A DNA stretch of 64,000 nucleotides from Nocardia fusca NBRC 14340. GTDB lineage: Bacteria > Actinomycetota > Actinomycetes > Mycobacteriales > Mycobacteriaceae. A program made the translations under genes and the position numbers. The notes below the pieces were generated by a model. The model was given only the letters and a program-made list of their open reading frames with translations. It had not been told where the DNA came from and made no database searches. Location: NCBI RefSeq assembly GCF_001618425.1, contig NZ_BDCU01000005.1, forward strand, positions 1-64,000, written 5' to 3'. Below, in pieces: positions 36,550 through 44,990 of the stretch; within the stretch, counting starts at the first letter, position 1; each line of letters starts with the position of its first letter.

Positions 36550-38184
36550 CTACGCTCCTCGTTCTGTCTGCGCTCCTCGCGCTCCTTCAGCGACAACGGT
36601 GTCTCCCGCCGCGCTCCGCCCCGCCCGCCGGCCGGAGAAAATGCAGTCCGACAGCGACAGCCCGCTGACGTAAGAGTTCACACAGATGCCCGCGGCCGTC
36701 CGGCCCGCCGCGTACAGGCCCCGGATCTCCGCGCCGTGGGTATCGCGCACGGCCCCGGTCTTCTCGTCGACCACCAGCCCTCCGACGGTGAACATCGGGC
36801 ACGGATTGGTCAGGCTCGGTTCGATGGAGACGTTCAGCATCCAGTACGGGCCGGCCCCCACCGGGCGTACGTATTCGGCCGGTTTGCCCACCGGGTCGGG
36901 TGCGCCCGTCGCGTAGGCGCTGTTGTGCGCGGCGACGGTCTCCCGCAATCCTGCCGGATCGACACCCGCCGCGGCGGCGACCTCGTCGAGGGTTTTCCCG
37001 CGCTTCGCCTTCCGGCGCATCACCTCGAACTGCATCCGCTGGAACCAGGCGGCCTGTGGCCCGATCTGGGAGATGGCGGTACGCATGAGCGCGTCGTCGG
37101 CGAGCAGCCAGCCGATGCCCTCGTGCCGGTTGATCAGGGCGTCGCCGACCGCCGCGCCGTAGCGGGTCTCGTCGATGACCCGCTGCCCTTTTCCGTCGAC
37201 CAGCAGTGCGCCGGCGAACGAACTCGGCGGCAGCAGGAATCGCCACGCCGAGACATTGCCCATCCGGTCGGTCGCGGCACCCACGCTGCGGCCCAGTTCG
37301 ATCCCGCTGCCGTCGTCGCCGGAGCTGCCCAGGGCCAGCCCGTTCTTGTAGGCGGGCGCATGGGCGTGCAGCATCTCGCGGTTGGCGATGAAACCGCCCG
37401 CGGTCAGCACCACGCCGCGCCGGGCCAGGATCCGGAGCGTGGTCGCATACCTGCGGTCCAGCCGGGCCAGCCGCTGTTCCAGCGCACGGCGCAAGGGCGG
37501 GTAGTAGATACCGGGTTTGGCGGCGATCGCCGCCAGCCGCGCGTAACGCGCCTTGATCCGCGCGGGGGCGTCGCGCAGGCTCCGGCATTCGACTCCGACG
37601 ACCGCGCCGGTGTCGTCGGTGACCAGGGCGGTGGCGGTGGTGAGCGTTTCCACCCGCACTCCGCTTTGCTCCGCCGACCGGGCCAGCGGCGCGAACAACT
37701 TCTTCCCGGAGGTCCCCCATCCCTTCACCCGGTGGCCGCGCTGGGCGGGGGTGATATCGGCGAACGCCCCGGAGATCTCGCTGCCGGAGTAATAGAGGTA
37801 GTAGTCGTTGTTCGGATAGGAGGTCTTGTACGGGCACAGCGACGCCTCGAACGGCACCCCGTACCCGGTGAGCCAGTCGATCATGGCGGGACTGTCGTCG
37901 ACGAAACGCCGCAGCGTCGCCGGTGAAACCGCGTCACCGACCTCGCGTTCGAGATAGGCGAGCATCAGTTCCGGGGTGTCCTCGACGCCACCCGCGCGCT
38001 GTACCCAGGTGCCGCCACCGGCGTAGATGATGCCACCGGACAGCGCGGTCGCACCCCCGCCGGTGAAACGGTCCAGCACGAGTACCTGCGCACCCTCCTC
38101 GGTGGCCTGCAGTGCCGTGGCGGCGCCGGCCGCGCCGTAACCGACGACCACCACGTCCGCGGTCAGGTCCCATTCGTGCGTCAT
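36550..38184 (-). CDS. FAD-dependent oxidoreductase, KstD-related (possible ketosteroid dehydrogenase)
   Basis: A 544-residue flavoprotein of the fumarate reductase/KstD fold. The N-terminal dinucleotide motif is DVVVVGYGAAGAATALQATE, GGGATALSGGIIYAGGGTW follows, and the FAD-closing motif near the C-terminus reads GLYAAGRTAAGICVNSYVSG. It is divergent from kstD, sharing a region with KstR-type boxes, so it likely works on steroids. It could be a 3-oxo-5-alpha-steroid 4-dehydrogenase or another KstD isoform. The substrate cannot be read from sequence alone. Confidence 0.75.
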   Translation of the reverse strand: MTHEWDLTADVVVVGYGAAGAATALQATEEGAQVLVLDRFTGGGATALSGGIIYAGGGTWVQRAGGVEDTPELMLAYLEREVGDAVSPATLRRFVDDSPAMIDWLTGYGVPFEASLCPYKTSYPNNDYYLYYSGSEISGAFADITPAQRGHRVKGWGTSGKKLFAPLARSAEQSGVRVETLTTATALVTDDTGAVVGVECRSLRDAPARIKARYARLAAIAAKPGIYYPPLRRALEQRLARLDRRYATTLRILARRGVVLTAGGFIANREMLHAHAPAYKNGLALGSSGDDGSGIELGRSVGAATDRMGNVSAWRFLLPPSSFAGALLVDGKGQRVIDETRYGAAVGDALINRHEGIGWLLADDALMRTAISQIGPQAAWFQRMQFEVMRRKAKRGKTLDEVAAAAGVDPAGLRETVAAHNSAYATGAPDPVGKPAEYVRPVGAGPYWMLNVSIEPSLTNPCPMFTVGGLVVDEKTGAVRDTHGAEIRGLYAAGRTAAGICVNSYVSGLSLSDCIFSGRRAGRSAAGDTVVAEGARGAQTERGA

Positions 38185-38204
38185 CTATCAACTCCACCAC
38201 AAAC

Positions 38205-38218
38205 TGAAACGAGTTTCC
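38205..38218. promoter_or_regulatory. KstR-like box upstream of the flavoprotein gene
   Basis: TGAAACGAGTTTCC matches TnnAACnnGTTnnA at all but the last base and contains a GAAAC/GTTTC inverted repeat. It lies 21 bp upstream of the flavoprotein ATG at 38184. Confidence 0.65.
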
Positions 38219-38281
38219 CTGCTGTTTACGCCGCAGAACAAGTCTTCTGCCAGACAACATAGACCAACAGCGCCATCATTC

Positions 38282-38295
38282 TATAACGTGTTCTA
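38282..38295. promoter_or_regulatory. KstR-type operator at kstD
   Basis: TATAACGTGTTCTA fits TnnAACnnGTTnnA exactly. It ends one base before the preferred kstD ATG (38297), so repressor binding would cover the start codon region. Confidence 0.82.
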
Positions 38296-38296
38296 C

Positions 38297-39976
38297 ATGA
38301 ACGATCGGGAATACGATGTGGTGGTGGTCGGCAGCGGCGCCGCCGGGATGACCGCCGCCCTCACCGCCGCGCACAACGGGCTGAGTGTGGTGATCCTGGA
38401 GAAGGCGCCGTACTACGGCGGATCTACCGCGCGCTCGGGCGGCGGGGTGTGGATCCCCGGTAACAAGGCCCTGCGCGAGGCGGGTGGTCCCGACGACCGC
38501 GAGGAGGCGCGCAGGTACCTGCACAGCATCATCGGCGACGTGGTGCCCGCCGAGCGGATCGATACCTATATCGACCGCGGCGCCGAAGCCATGGATTTCG
38601 TCCTCGCGCACTCGCCGCTGAAGATGACCTGGGTCAAGGGCTACTCCGACTACTACCCCGAAGCCCCCGGCGGCCGGGCGGGCGGGCGGTCCTGTGAGCC
38701 GAAGCCGTTCAACGCCAAGATTCTCGGCGAGGAGCGGTTCAATATCCATCCGCCCTATTCCAAGGCTCCGCTGAACGTGGCGGTCACCCAGGCCGACTTC
38801 GTCCGGCTGAACCTGATCCGCCGCCATCCGAAGGGCATGCTGCGGGCCCTGCGCGTCGGGGCGCGCACCTACTGGGCGAAGTTCACCAACAAACATCTGA
38901 TGGTGATGGGTCAGGCGGTCATCGCAGGTATGCGCAAGGGCCTGATGGACGCGAACGTGCCCCTGCTGCTCGACACCCCCATGACCAAACTGGTCGTCGA
39001 GAACGGCAGGGTCACCGGTGTGGAGGCCACCCACAAGGGTGAGACGGTCACCTTCACCGCGCGCCACGGCGTGGTGCTCGGCAGCGGCGGGTTCGAGCAC
39101 AACGCCGAGATGCGGGCCAAGTACCAGCGCGAGCCGATCACCACTGAGTGGACAACCGGTGCCGCCACCAATACCGGCGATGGCATCGTGGCCGGTATGG
39201 ACGCGGGCGCCGCTATCGGCTTCATGGAGGACGCCTGGTGGGGGCCCACCATCTTCAAGGGTGGCAAGCCCTGGTTCGCGCTGTCCGAGCGCAACCTGCC
39301 CGGTTCGATCATGATCAACCCGCGGGGTGAGCGGTTCGGCAACGAGTCCGCGCCCTACGTCGAGGCCGTGCACACCATGTACGGCGGTGAATACGGGCAG
39401 GGCGAGGGCCCGGGCGAGAACATCCCGACCTGGCTCGTGTTCGACCAGCGCTACCGCAACCGGTACATGTTCGCCAGCCTGCAGCCGGGCCTCAAGTTCC
39501 CCGCGCGCTGGATGGAGAACGACCTCATCGTCAAGGCCGCGACGCTGCCGGAACTGGCCGAGAAGATCGGCGTGCCCGCCGACAAACTGGCGGCCACGGT
39601 GGAGCGGTTCAACAAGTTCGCCGAAACCGGTAAGGATGAGGACTACGGGCGCGGCGACAGCCAGTACGACCGGTATTACGGCGACCCGACCGTGAAACCG
39701 AACCCGTGCCTCGCGGCCCTGGTCCAGGGCCCGTTCTACGCGGCCAAGATGGTGCCCGGCGATCTCGGCACCAAGGGCGGCCTGGTCGCCGATACCGCGG
39801 CGCGGGTCCTGCGTGAGGACGGCACCCCGATCGAAGGCCTGTACGCCTCCGGAAACGTATCGACCCCGGTCATGGGCCACACCTACGCGGGCCCCGGCGC
39901 CACCATCGGACCGGCGATCGCCTTCGGCTACCTCGCGGTCCACGACATCATCGCCCGCAAGAAGACCGCGGCCTGA
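38297..39976 (+). CDS. kstD: 3-ketosteroid delta-1-dehydrogenase KstD
   Basis: A 559-residue FAD enzyme that introduces the C1-C2 double bond into ring A. The FAD motif is DVVVVGSGAAGMTAALTAAH, then YYGGSTARSGGGVWIPGN, GYSDYYPEAPGGRAGGR, and a C-terminal GLYASGNVSTPVMGHTYAGP with its catalytic-region Tyr. I prefer ATG 38297 (MNDREYD) over GTG 38288, which lies inside the KstR-type box. No ribosome site precedes it, so the mRNA may be leaderless. The MaoC gene follows 22 bp downstream. Confidence 0.94.
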   Translation: MNDREYDVVVVGSGAAGMTAALTAAHNGLSVVILEKAPYYGGSTARSGGGVWIPGNKALREAGGPDDREEARRYLHSIIGDVVPAERIDTYIDRGAEAMDFVLAHSPLKMTWVKGYSDYYPEAPGGRAGGRSCEPKPFNAKILGEERFNIHPPYSKAPLNVAVTQADFVRLNLIRRHPKGMLRALRVGARTYWAKFTNKHLMVMGQAVIAGMRKGLMDANVPLLLDTPMTKLVVENGRVTGVEATHKGETVTFTARHGVVLGSGGFEHNAEMRAKYQREPITTEWTTGAATNTGDGIVAGMDAGAAIGFMEDAWWGPTIFKGGKPWFALSERNLPGSIMINPRGERFGNESAPYVEAVHTMYGGEYGQGEGPGENIPTWLVFDQRYRNRYMFASLQPGLKFPARWMENDLIVKAATLPELAEKIGVPADKLAATVERFNKFAETGKDEDYGRGDSQYDRYYGDPTVKPNPCLAALVQGPFYAAKMVPGDLGTKGGLVADTAARVLREDGTPIEGLYASGNVSTPVMGHTYAGPGATIGPAIAFGYLAVHDIIARKKTAA

Positions 39977-39997
39977 GCCGATCCGAGGAGAATCTGT

Positions 39998-40861
39998 ATG
40001 CCCATCGATCCGAAAGTCGCGCTCGGAGCGGAACTCCCGAGCAAGGAATTCTCCTGGACCGCCTCCGATGTCCAGCTCTACCACCTGGGCATCGGCGCCG
40101 GTCACCGGTGGACAGAGCCGGCCGAACTGCGCTACCTCGACGACCGGGAACCGCAGGTGCTGCCCACTTTCGCCACCGTCGCCCACACCCTGCGCGATAC
40201 CGATCCCCCGAAGGTGAAGTTCCCCGGCGTCGATATCGACCTGGCCAAAGTGGTGCACGGCTCGCAGGAAGTGCAGGTGCACCGACCGCTGCCCGCCTCG
40301 GGTAAGGCGACCCGCACGGGCCGGATCAGCGAACTGTGGGACAAGGGCACCAACGCGGTGATCGTGCAGGAGTTCACCGTGACCGGTTCCGACGGCGAAG
40401 CGCTGTGGACCGAACGGTCCTCCATCTTCGCCCGCGGCGAAGGCGGATTCGGCGGTGAGCGCGGCCCGAGCAGCAAGGCCGGACTCCCCGACCGTGATCC
40501 GGATTTCGACGTCACCACCGCGACCCTGCCGCAGCAGGCCCTGCTCTACCGCCTCTGCGGCGACCGCAACCCGCTGCACTCCGATCCCGAATTCGCGAAG
40601 GGCGCGGGTTTCCCGGCGCCGATCCTGCACGGCCTGTGCACCTACGGGATCATCTGCAAAACGGCCACCGATACGGTGCTGGACTCCGTCGCCGGCCGGG
40701 TGACCGGGTTCAAGGCGCGGTTCGCCGGAGTGCTGTTCCCCGGGGAGACGCTGCGGTCGCGGATCTGGCGGGAGCCGGGGCAGCTGATCATCAGCGCCAC
40801 CGCTGTCGAACGTGACGGCGCACCGGTGCTGGGAGACGTGGTGCTCGACTACGCCCGGTAA
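39998..40861 (+). CDS. MaoC-like enoyl-CoA hydratase (double hot-dog)
   Basis: A 287-residue protein with two hot-dog domains. The C-terminal one carries the hydratase-2 motif around YRLCGDRNPLHSDPEFAKGA and FPAPILHGLCTYG. It would hydrate a 2-enoyl-CoA in sterol side-chain beta-oxidation. It follows kstD by 22 bp, as the hydratase Rv3538 follows kstD (Rv3537) in M. tuberculosis, so it is probably the ortholog. A strong hairpin downstream ends the operon. Confidence 0.87.
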   Translation: MPIDPKVALGAELPSKEFSWTASDVQLYHLGIGAGHRWTEPAELRYLDDREPQVLPTFATVAHTLRDTDPPKVKFPGVDIDLAKVVHGSQEVQVHRPLPASGKATRTGRISELWDKGTNAVIVQEFTVTGSDGEALWTERSSIFARGEGGFGGERGPSSKAGLPDRDPDFDVTTATLPQQALLYRLCGDRNPLHSDPEFAKGAGFPAPILHGLCTYGIICKTATDTVLDSVAGRVTGFKARFAGVLFPGETLRSRIWREPGQLIISATAVERDGAPVLGDVVLDYAR

Positions 40862-40947
40862 ACCGTGTTCCGGGGAGCCGACCGGACGCGTGCAGCGGTG
40901 CGAGCACTCGTTCTCGTCCGGCAGTGGAACGGCTCGCCTGGACAAGC

Positions 40948-40986
40948 CGGCTTGCTCACCCACACAGGGTGTGGGTGAGCAAGCCG
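40948..40986 (+). terminator. Strong hairpin after the kstD operon
   Basis: An 18-bp perfect stem (arms 40948-40965 and 40969-40986) with a 3-base loop lies 87 bp after the hydratase stop. It overlaps the end of a serine-hydrolase remnant on the other strand. Confidence 0.75.
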
Positions 40987-41098
40987 CGGACGCCACCGGC
41001 GTGGCCGATGAATCCCGCGCCGCACGGCAGCCAGGTGTACGCGATGCCGAGCCCGTAGTACATGCCGTCACTGGGCCGGCCTTCGACGACACCGCTCA
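40956..41098 (-). pseudogene. Remnant of a beta-lactamase-type serine hydrolase C-terminus
   Basis: The minus-strand frame encodes GMYYGLGIAYTWLPCGAGFI followed by GHAGGVRGLL and a stop at 40956. YGLG...LPCG...GHxGG is the third active-site region of class C beta-lactamase/DD-peptidase-like hydrolases. The Ser-X-X-Lys and Tyr motifs are missing, because upstream sequence is disrupted. The remainder of 40862-41374 holds only the hairpin and the ArsR operators. Confidence 0.6.
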
Positions 41099-41303
41099 GG
41101 TGCCGCCGCTCCTGCCGCCCATATCGACGCCGTCGAGCATTTGCCGCGGTTCGGATGGCGCGCGCACCACCCGGCCGGTCGGCTGCGCGATATAGAAGCG
41201 TTCAGGTCGGCGCCGGTGGCCGGCCGGCGCGCCCGCCGTCCACGGCAGTGACGGCTCGATATGCGTTGCGCCGGTAACGGCGCCGTCGATACGGAAGCCT
41301 TTA

Positions 41304-41365
41304 TCAACCAGATGGTTGAATAATCTCGCCCATCACGCTATGGTCTTATTCAACCAAGAAGTTGA
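41304..41365. promoter_or_regulatory. Two inverted repeats, candidate ArsR operators
   Basis: TCAACC/GGTTGA at 41304-41319 (4-bp spacer) and TCAAC/GTTGA at 41350-41365 (6-bp spacer) share the same half-site. They flank the presumed promoter just upstream of the ArsR gene, so the operon is probably autorepressed. Confidence 0.65.
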
Positions 41366-41374
41366 GGAGCCATT

Positions 41375-41734
41375 GTGGACGAGGACACCGAACAGCTCAA
41401 CCGAGTGTTCGCGGCACTGGCCGACCCGACCCGGCGCAACCTCGTCGCCCGGCTCGCCGATGCCGACGCCTCCGTGGGCGAGCTGGCCGAACCGTACGAC
41501 ATGAGCCTTCAGGCAATCTCCAAGCACGTCAGAGTCCTGGAGGAAGCCGGTCTGGTCACCCGGAGCAGGGAGGCCCAGCGCCGACCCGTTCACCTGAACG
41601 CGGAGGTGTTCAGCCTGATGACGAAGTGGATCGAACGCTACCGATCGAAGGCCGAGGAGCGCTATCAACGCCTCGACGCCCTCCTGAACCGCATGACCGA
41701 CACCAACGACTCCCGGAAGAAGGACGCATCATGA
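41375..41734 (+). CDS. ArsR-family transcription regulator
   Basis: A 119-residue winged-helix protein. It has VFAALADPTRRNLVARLADA and an HTH in SVGELAEPYDMSLQAISKHV. It lacks metal-binding Cys, typical for ArsR members that control SRPBCC genes. The start is GTG at 41375 behind GAGGAG. It overlaps the next gene by 4 bp. Two operator-like repeats lie upstream. Confidence 0.9.
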   Translation: MDEDTEQLNRVFAALADPTRRNLVARLADADASVGELAEPYDMSLQAISKHVRVLEEAGLVTRSREAQRRPVHLNAEVFSLMTKWIERYRSKAEERYQRLDALLNRMTDTNDSRKKDAS

Positions 41735-42207
41735 CCACCACCGAGATCATCGCGGACGAGAAGGTCCCGACCATAGAGATCGTCCGGGAGTTCGACGCCA
41801 CCCCGGAGCAGGTCTTCCGCACCCACGTCGACCCCGAGCTCTACGCGCAATGGGTCGGGCCGCGCGGCCTCACGACCCGGATCACCGCCTGGGACGCCCG
41901 CACCGGCGGCGCCTGGGCCTTCGCCAACGATCAGGACGGCGTCGAAGTCGCTGCTTTCTTCGGCAGCTTCCACGAGATCCGGCCCGACGAGCGCATCGTA
42001 TGGACCTTCACCTACGCGGGTGAACCCGACGGCGTCGCATTGGAAAAGATCACCTTCGAACGCCTCCCGGGTGGACGCACCCGGCTGCGGGTCCTGAGCG
42101 TGGTCGAGAGTTTCGAGATTCGTGACGGCATGCTGGCCAGTGGAATGAATGTCGGGGTGGAAGAGGGCTACGCCAAGCTCGACGAACTGCTCGCGGAGCG
42201 TTCCTGA
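41731..42207 (+). CDS. SRPBCC (AHSA1-like) protein
   Basis: A 158-residue START/Bet v1-fold protein of the activator-of-Hsp90-like family. It has IVREFDATPEQVFRTHVDPE, YAQWVGPRGL and GGAWAFANDQDG. It presumably binds a small hydrophobic ligand. It is coupled by 4-bp overlap to the ArsR gene and by one base to the following DinB-like gene. This three-gene unit is common in actinomycetes, but its role is unknown. Confidence 0.87.
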   Translation: MTTTEIIADEKVPTIEIVREFDATPEQVFRTHVDPELYAQWVGPRGLTTRITAWDARTGGAWAFANDQDGVEVAAFFGSFHEIRPDERIVWTFTYAGEPDGVALEKITFERLPGGRTRLRVLSVVESFEIRDGMLASGMNVGVEEGYAKLDELLAERS

Positions 42208-42776
42208 TGGCAGCGGCGCCCACCGGCCCGGCCGATCGGCACGCATCCGACGCGGCGCGGTTCACCGAACTCGTCGAATCCGCCGGCCCCGGCGACTGGT
42301 CGCGCCCGACCCCGGTCGCGGAGTGGACGGCTCTGGATATCGTCGCGCACCTGGTCGAGTGGCCCCGGGGGCTGCTCGGCGGCGCCGATATCGACCTCTC
42401 GCCCTTGGACGTCGCCTCGGATCCGGTGGCCGCGTGGAAACGACACGTCACCGATATACAGGCAATACTCGACAATCCCGCGGGCCGGGTGCTGCACAAC
42501 CCGCACTTCGGGCAACGCCCCGTGGACGAGGCCATCGACGAGTTCTACACCCCGGATATCTGGATGCATTCCTGGGATCTGGCCAAAGCCCTCGGCCGCG
42601 AACCGGACCTGGGCCAGGACCGTTGCGCGGCCGCCCTGGCCGATATGGAGTCCGTGGAGCAGATGCTGCGTGACAGCGGCCAGTTCGGGACCGCCGTCCC
42701 CGTCGCCCCGGACGCTTCTCCACAGGACCGGTTGATGGCATTCATCGGCCGGAACCCTGCCTGGACCGGGGCGTGA
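42207..42776 (+). CDS. DinB/maleylpyruvate isomerase-like protein
   Basis: A 189-residue four-helix-bundle protein of the TIGR03086/MDMPI type. It has SRPTPVAEWTALDIVAHLVE near residue 40 and the second His in IWMHSWDLAKALG. It is translationally coupled to the SRPBCC gene. Probable metal-dependent thiol transferase or isomerase fold; substrate unknown. The convergent lipase gene ends 38 bp downstream. Confidence 0.82.
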   Translation: MAAAPTGPADRHASDAARFTELVESAGPGDWSRPTPVAEWTALDIVAHLVEWPRGLLGGADIDLSPLDVASDPVAAWKRHVTDIQAILDNPAGRVLHNPHFGQRPVDEAIDEFYTPDIWMHSWDLAKALGREPDLGQDRCAAALADMESVEQMLRDSGQFGTAVPVAPDASPQDRLMAFIGRNPAWTGA

Positions 42777-42814
42777 TCCGGCGTTCCGGCCGAGCTATCC
42801 ACCACCGCAACGGT

Positions 42815-43570
42815 CTACCGCGAACTGAGGAAGAACTGTCGCGGGCAGTCCGTGGCGAGTGGCCCACCGCGCAGCGCGGAATCGATCAGATCCTGGAAGG
42901 CCGCGTCCTGCGGTTCGTTGCGATGCGTGACATGACGGCCGGAACAGAACTGCTGGACACTCGCGTTCACCGCCCCCGGCAGGTGCAGGCGTTCGGGTCC
43001 CTCGTTCTCCGAGTAGAGGTGATAGGCCGGGAGACCGGGCGGCAGCGCCGGCGGAGTGTTCAGTTGCTGTAGGAACTCCGAGGCCGGGGCGATATCACGG
43101 CATCCGGGAAAGAGCGGTGCACAGAGAAACCCGAGCGGCTCACCGTAGTTCGGGGTGCCGAAGTCGAGATAGGTTCCCACCGAATCGCTTCCGCCGAGGA
43201 ACTTCACATAGTGCCGCTGCGCCAGCCCGCCCATGGAGTGCCCGACCAGATCCACCCGCCGGGCACCCGTGGTCCGCCGGATCTCGGCGACCTTGCCGGC
43301 GACCACTGCCGCCGAATCCGCGATCCCCTCGGTCCCCGAGGAGCCGGCCGGCGCCGCCGGCAGCACCATGGAGTAGGCCCGGTAACCGCGGTCGGCCAGT
43401 TCCGCGCGCAGATCCTCCAGAATGCGCCGGTCGGCATCGAAACCACCGATGACCAGGACAGGATTCGCCGGCGCGGGCTCGGCACGGGCGAAGCCGAACG
43501 GCAGCGCCGCGGCTACGCAGCCCAGCGAGACGACAACGAATCGGGCGAGCACCGCGAGCACAGTTTTCAT
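42815..43570 (-). CDS. Secreted lipase/esterase (alpha/beta hydrolase)
   Basis: A 251-residue protein. The signal peptide is VLAVLARFVVVSLGCVAAAL with likely cleavage after FARA. The nucleophile elbow is VDLVGHSMGGLAQRHYVKF. Several Cys (FLCAPLFPGCRD, FCSGR, DCPRQ) suggest disulphides. It resembles actinobacterial extracellular triacylglycerol lipases. It appears monocistronic. The ATG at 43570 begins the signal peptide. Confidence 0.83.
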   Translation of the reverse strand: MKTVLAVLARFVVVSLGCVAAALPFGFARAEPAPANPVLVIGGFDADRRILEDLRAELADRGYRAYSMVLPAAPAGSSGTEGIADSAAVVAGKVAEIRRTTGARRVDLVGHSMGGLAQRHYVKFLGGSDSVGTYLDFGTPNYGEPLGFLCAPLFPGCRDIAPASEFLQQLNTPPALPPGLPAYHLYSENEGPERLHLPGAVNASVQQFCSGRHVTHRNEPQDAAFQDLIDSALRGGPLATDCPRQFFLSSR

Positions 43571-43719
43571 GAACCTGCTTTCCGGAGGCTGAGTGGCCGC
43601 TGCGCCGTCATCCCGGACCGCGAACGGCGTCGACCGACGGCCAGGATGCTAATGCGGTAGTCGCGCAGGTTTCGGGAGGCGCGACGGGGCTGTCTGTTCC
43701 GCCATCGCACCGAGCGCGC

Positions 43720-43880
43720 TCAGGCGGTGCCCGGCGATTCCGGCGTCCGGTGCCGAGTCAGGGATTCGCGCAGCGCTCGAGCGAACCAGGCGAACACCGG
43801 TCCCGGCTCCGGCGGTGCAGGCCGGCCGTTGACCGTGGATACCAACTTGCCCCGATCGTGTAGAGCGTCTCGTCGTCCAT
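43720..43880 (-). pseudogene. Small ORF interrupted by a single-base frameshift
   Basis: An ATG at 43880 opens DDETLYTIG, then the reading breaks in a G4 run. One frame over it continues as KLVSTVNGRPAPPEPGPVF and AWFARALRESLTRHR to a TGA at 43720. Both halves have high third-position GC, and the 161-nt length fits one missing base in a 53-codon gene. It is not recognised. The rest of 43571-44015 shows no gene apart from the repeat at 43968. Confidence 0.4.
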
Positions 43881-43967
43881 GGCATCAGCCTGCTGTCTCC
43901 CCCCCGGGGGAGAGACACAAGCCAATTCCCGGAGGCGGACGGCGAAGATATCGCGCGCATCAAATTC

Positions 43968-44001
43968 TGTCAGTAGACTGTCAAAAGGCAGCATACTGAC
44001 A
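43968..44001. promoter_or_regulatory. Inverted repeat, candidate TetR operator
   Basis: TGTCAGTA and TACTGACA are perfect 8-bp arms 18 bp apart. They end 14 bp before the amidohydrolase ATG. An extra CTGTCA lies at 43978-43983. The TetR gene at the end of this operon is the likely binder. Confidence 0.6.
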
Positions 44002-44015
44002 TTTCAGGAGAAATC

Positions 44016-44990
44016 ATGCGGACGATCGCCCTCGAGGAACATTTCGCGACCCCGGCGTTCTTGGCGGGTCCCGGACGCGCGATGGCCGAACAGGCGCGCG
44101 CAGCAGGAGTCGGACAACTCCCGGACATGCTGGCCGACCTCGGCGACGAGCGGATCGCGGCCATGGATCACGCCGGGATCGATGTGCAGGTGTTGTCGTT
44201 GACCGCCCCGGGTGTCGAACAATCCGACCCAGCCGAAGCTGTGGCACTCGCCCGAGACGCGAATGATCGGGTGGCCGAAGCCGTCCGACGGCACCCGGAC
44301 CGATTCGCCGCGTTCGCGGCGCTGCCCACGTCGGCACCGGAACGCGCCGCCGACGAACTGTACCGGGTCGTGCACGAATACGGTTTCGTCGGCGCGATGA
44401 TCAACGGGCACACCCAGGGCCGCTATCTGGACGACGAATTCTTCCGGCCGATCCTGGCGCGCGCCACCGAACTGGGGGTGCCGATCTACCTGCATCCGAC
44501 GCCACCACCGCAGGCTGTGATCGAGGCGTCCTATCTCGGCAACTACCCGCCCGAGGTAGCGCAGGCCTTCGCGACCAGCGCCTGGGGATGGCATATCGAA
44601 ACCGCGACCCACGTTCTGCGTATCGTGCTGAGCGGGGCGTTCGACCGCTTCCCCGAACTGCAAATGGTGGTCGGTCATATGGGAGAGGGACTGTCGTTCA
44701 TGCTGCCCCGGTTCCAACAGGTCATGTCCCAGGTGGTGCGGCTGGAACGCCCGATCAGCGAATACTTCCGCACCAATCTCCACTACACGTTCGCGGCCTT
44801 CAACTGGACTCCCACCTTCTTGAATCTGCTGCTCGAGGTTGGTGTGGAACGGATCCTGTTCGCCACCGATCACCCGTACGGCTCCATGGACACGGCTCGC
44901 GCCTTCCTGGACCGGCTCCCGGTCGCCCCCGCCGATCGGGAACGTATCGCGCAGCACAATGCCGAACGCCTGCTGGGGCTGGTTCCGTGA
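44016..44990 (+). CDS. Amidohydrolase-2 family decarboxylase/hydrolase
   Basis: A 324-residue TIM-barrel protein of the gamma-resorcylate decarboxylase/ACMSD clan. The metal-site motifs are EEHFATP at the N-terminus, YLHPTPPP mid-protein, GHMGEG, and TDHPYGS with the conserved Asp near the C-terminus. Likely substrates are hydroxylated aromatic acids. It is followed by a TetR gene with 4-bp overlap and preceded by a large inverted repeat, so it looks like a self-regulated two-gene unit. Confidence 0.86.
   Translation: MRTIALEEHFATPAFLAGPGRAMAEQARAAGVGQLPDMLADLGDERIAAMDHAGIDVQVLSLTAPGVEQSDPAEAVALARDANDRVAEAVRRHPDRFAAFAALPTSAPERAADELYRVVHEYGFVGAMINGHTQGRYLDDEFFRPILARATELGVPIYLHPTPPPQAVIEASYLGNYPPEVAQAFATSAWGWHIETATHVLRIVLSGAFDRFPELQMVVGHMGEGLSFMLPRFQQVMSQVVRLERPISEYFRTNLHYTFAAFNWTPTFLNLLLEVGVERILFATDHPYGSMDTARAFLDRLPVAPADRERIAQHNAERLLGLVP

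Noticed and set aside
38276..41092. 938-codon minus-strand open frame opposite kstD and the MaoC gene.
   Set aside because: It is antisense to two certain genes and has biased, repetitive composition. Only a short stretch of this minus-strand region (40956-41098, in a different frame) carries family-like sequence.
41099..41303. Open minus-strand frames upstream of the serine-hydrolase tail.
   Set aside because: No consistent family sequence or codon signal could be read, so they are left unannotated.
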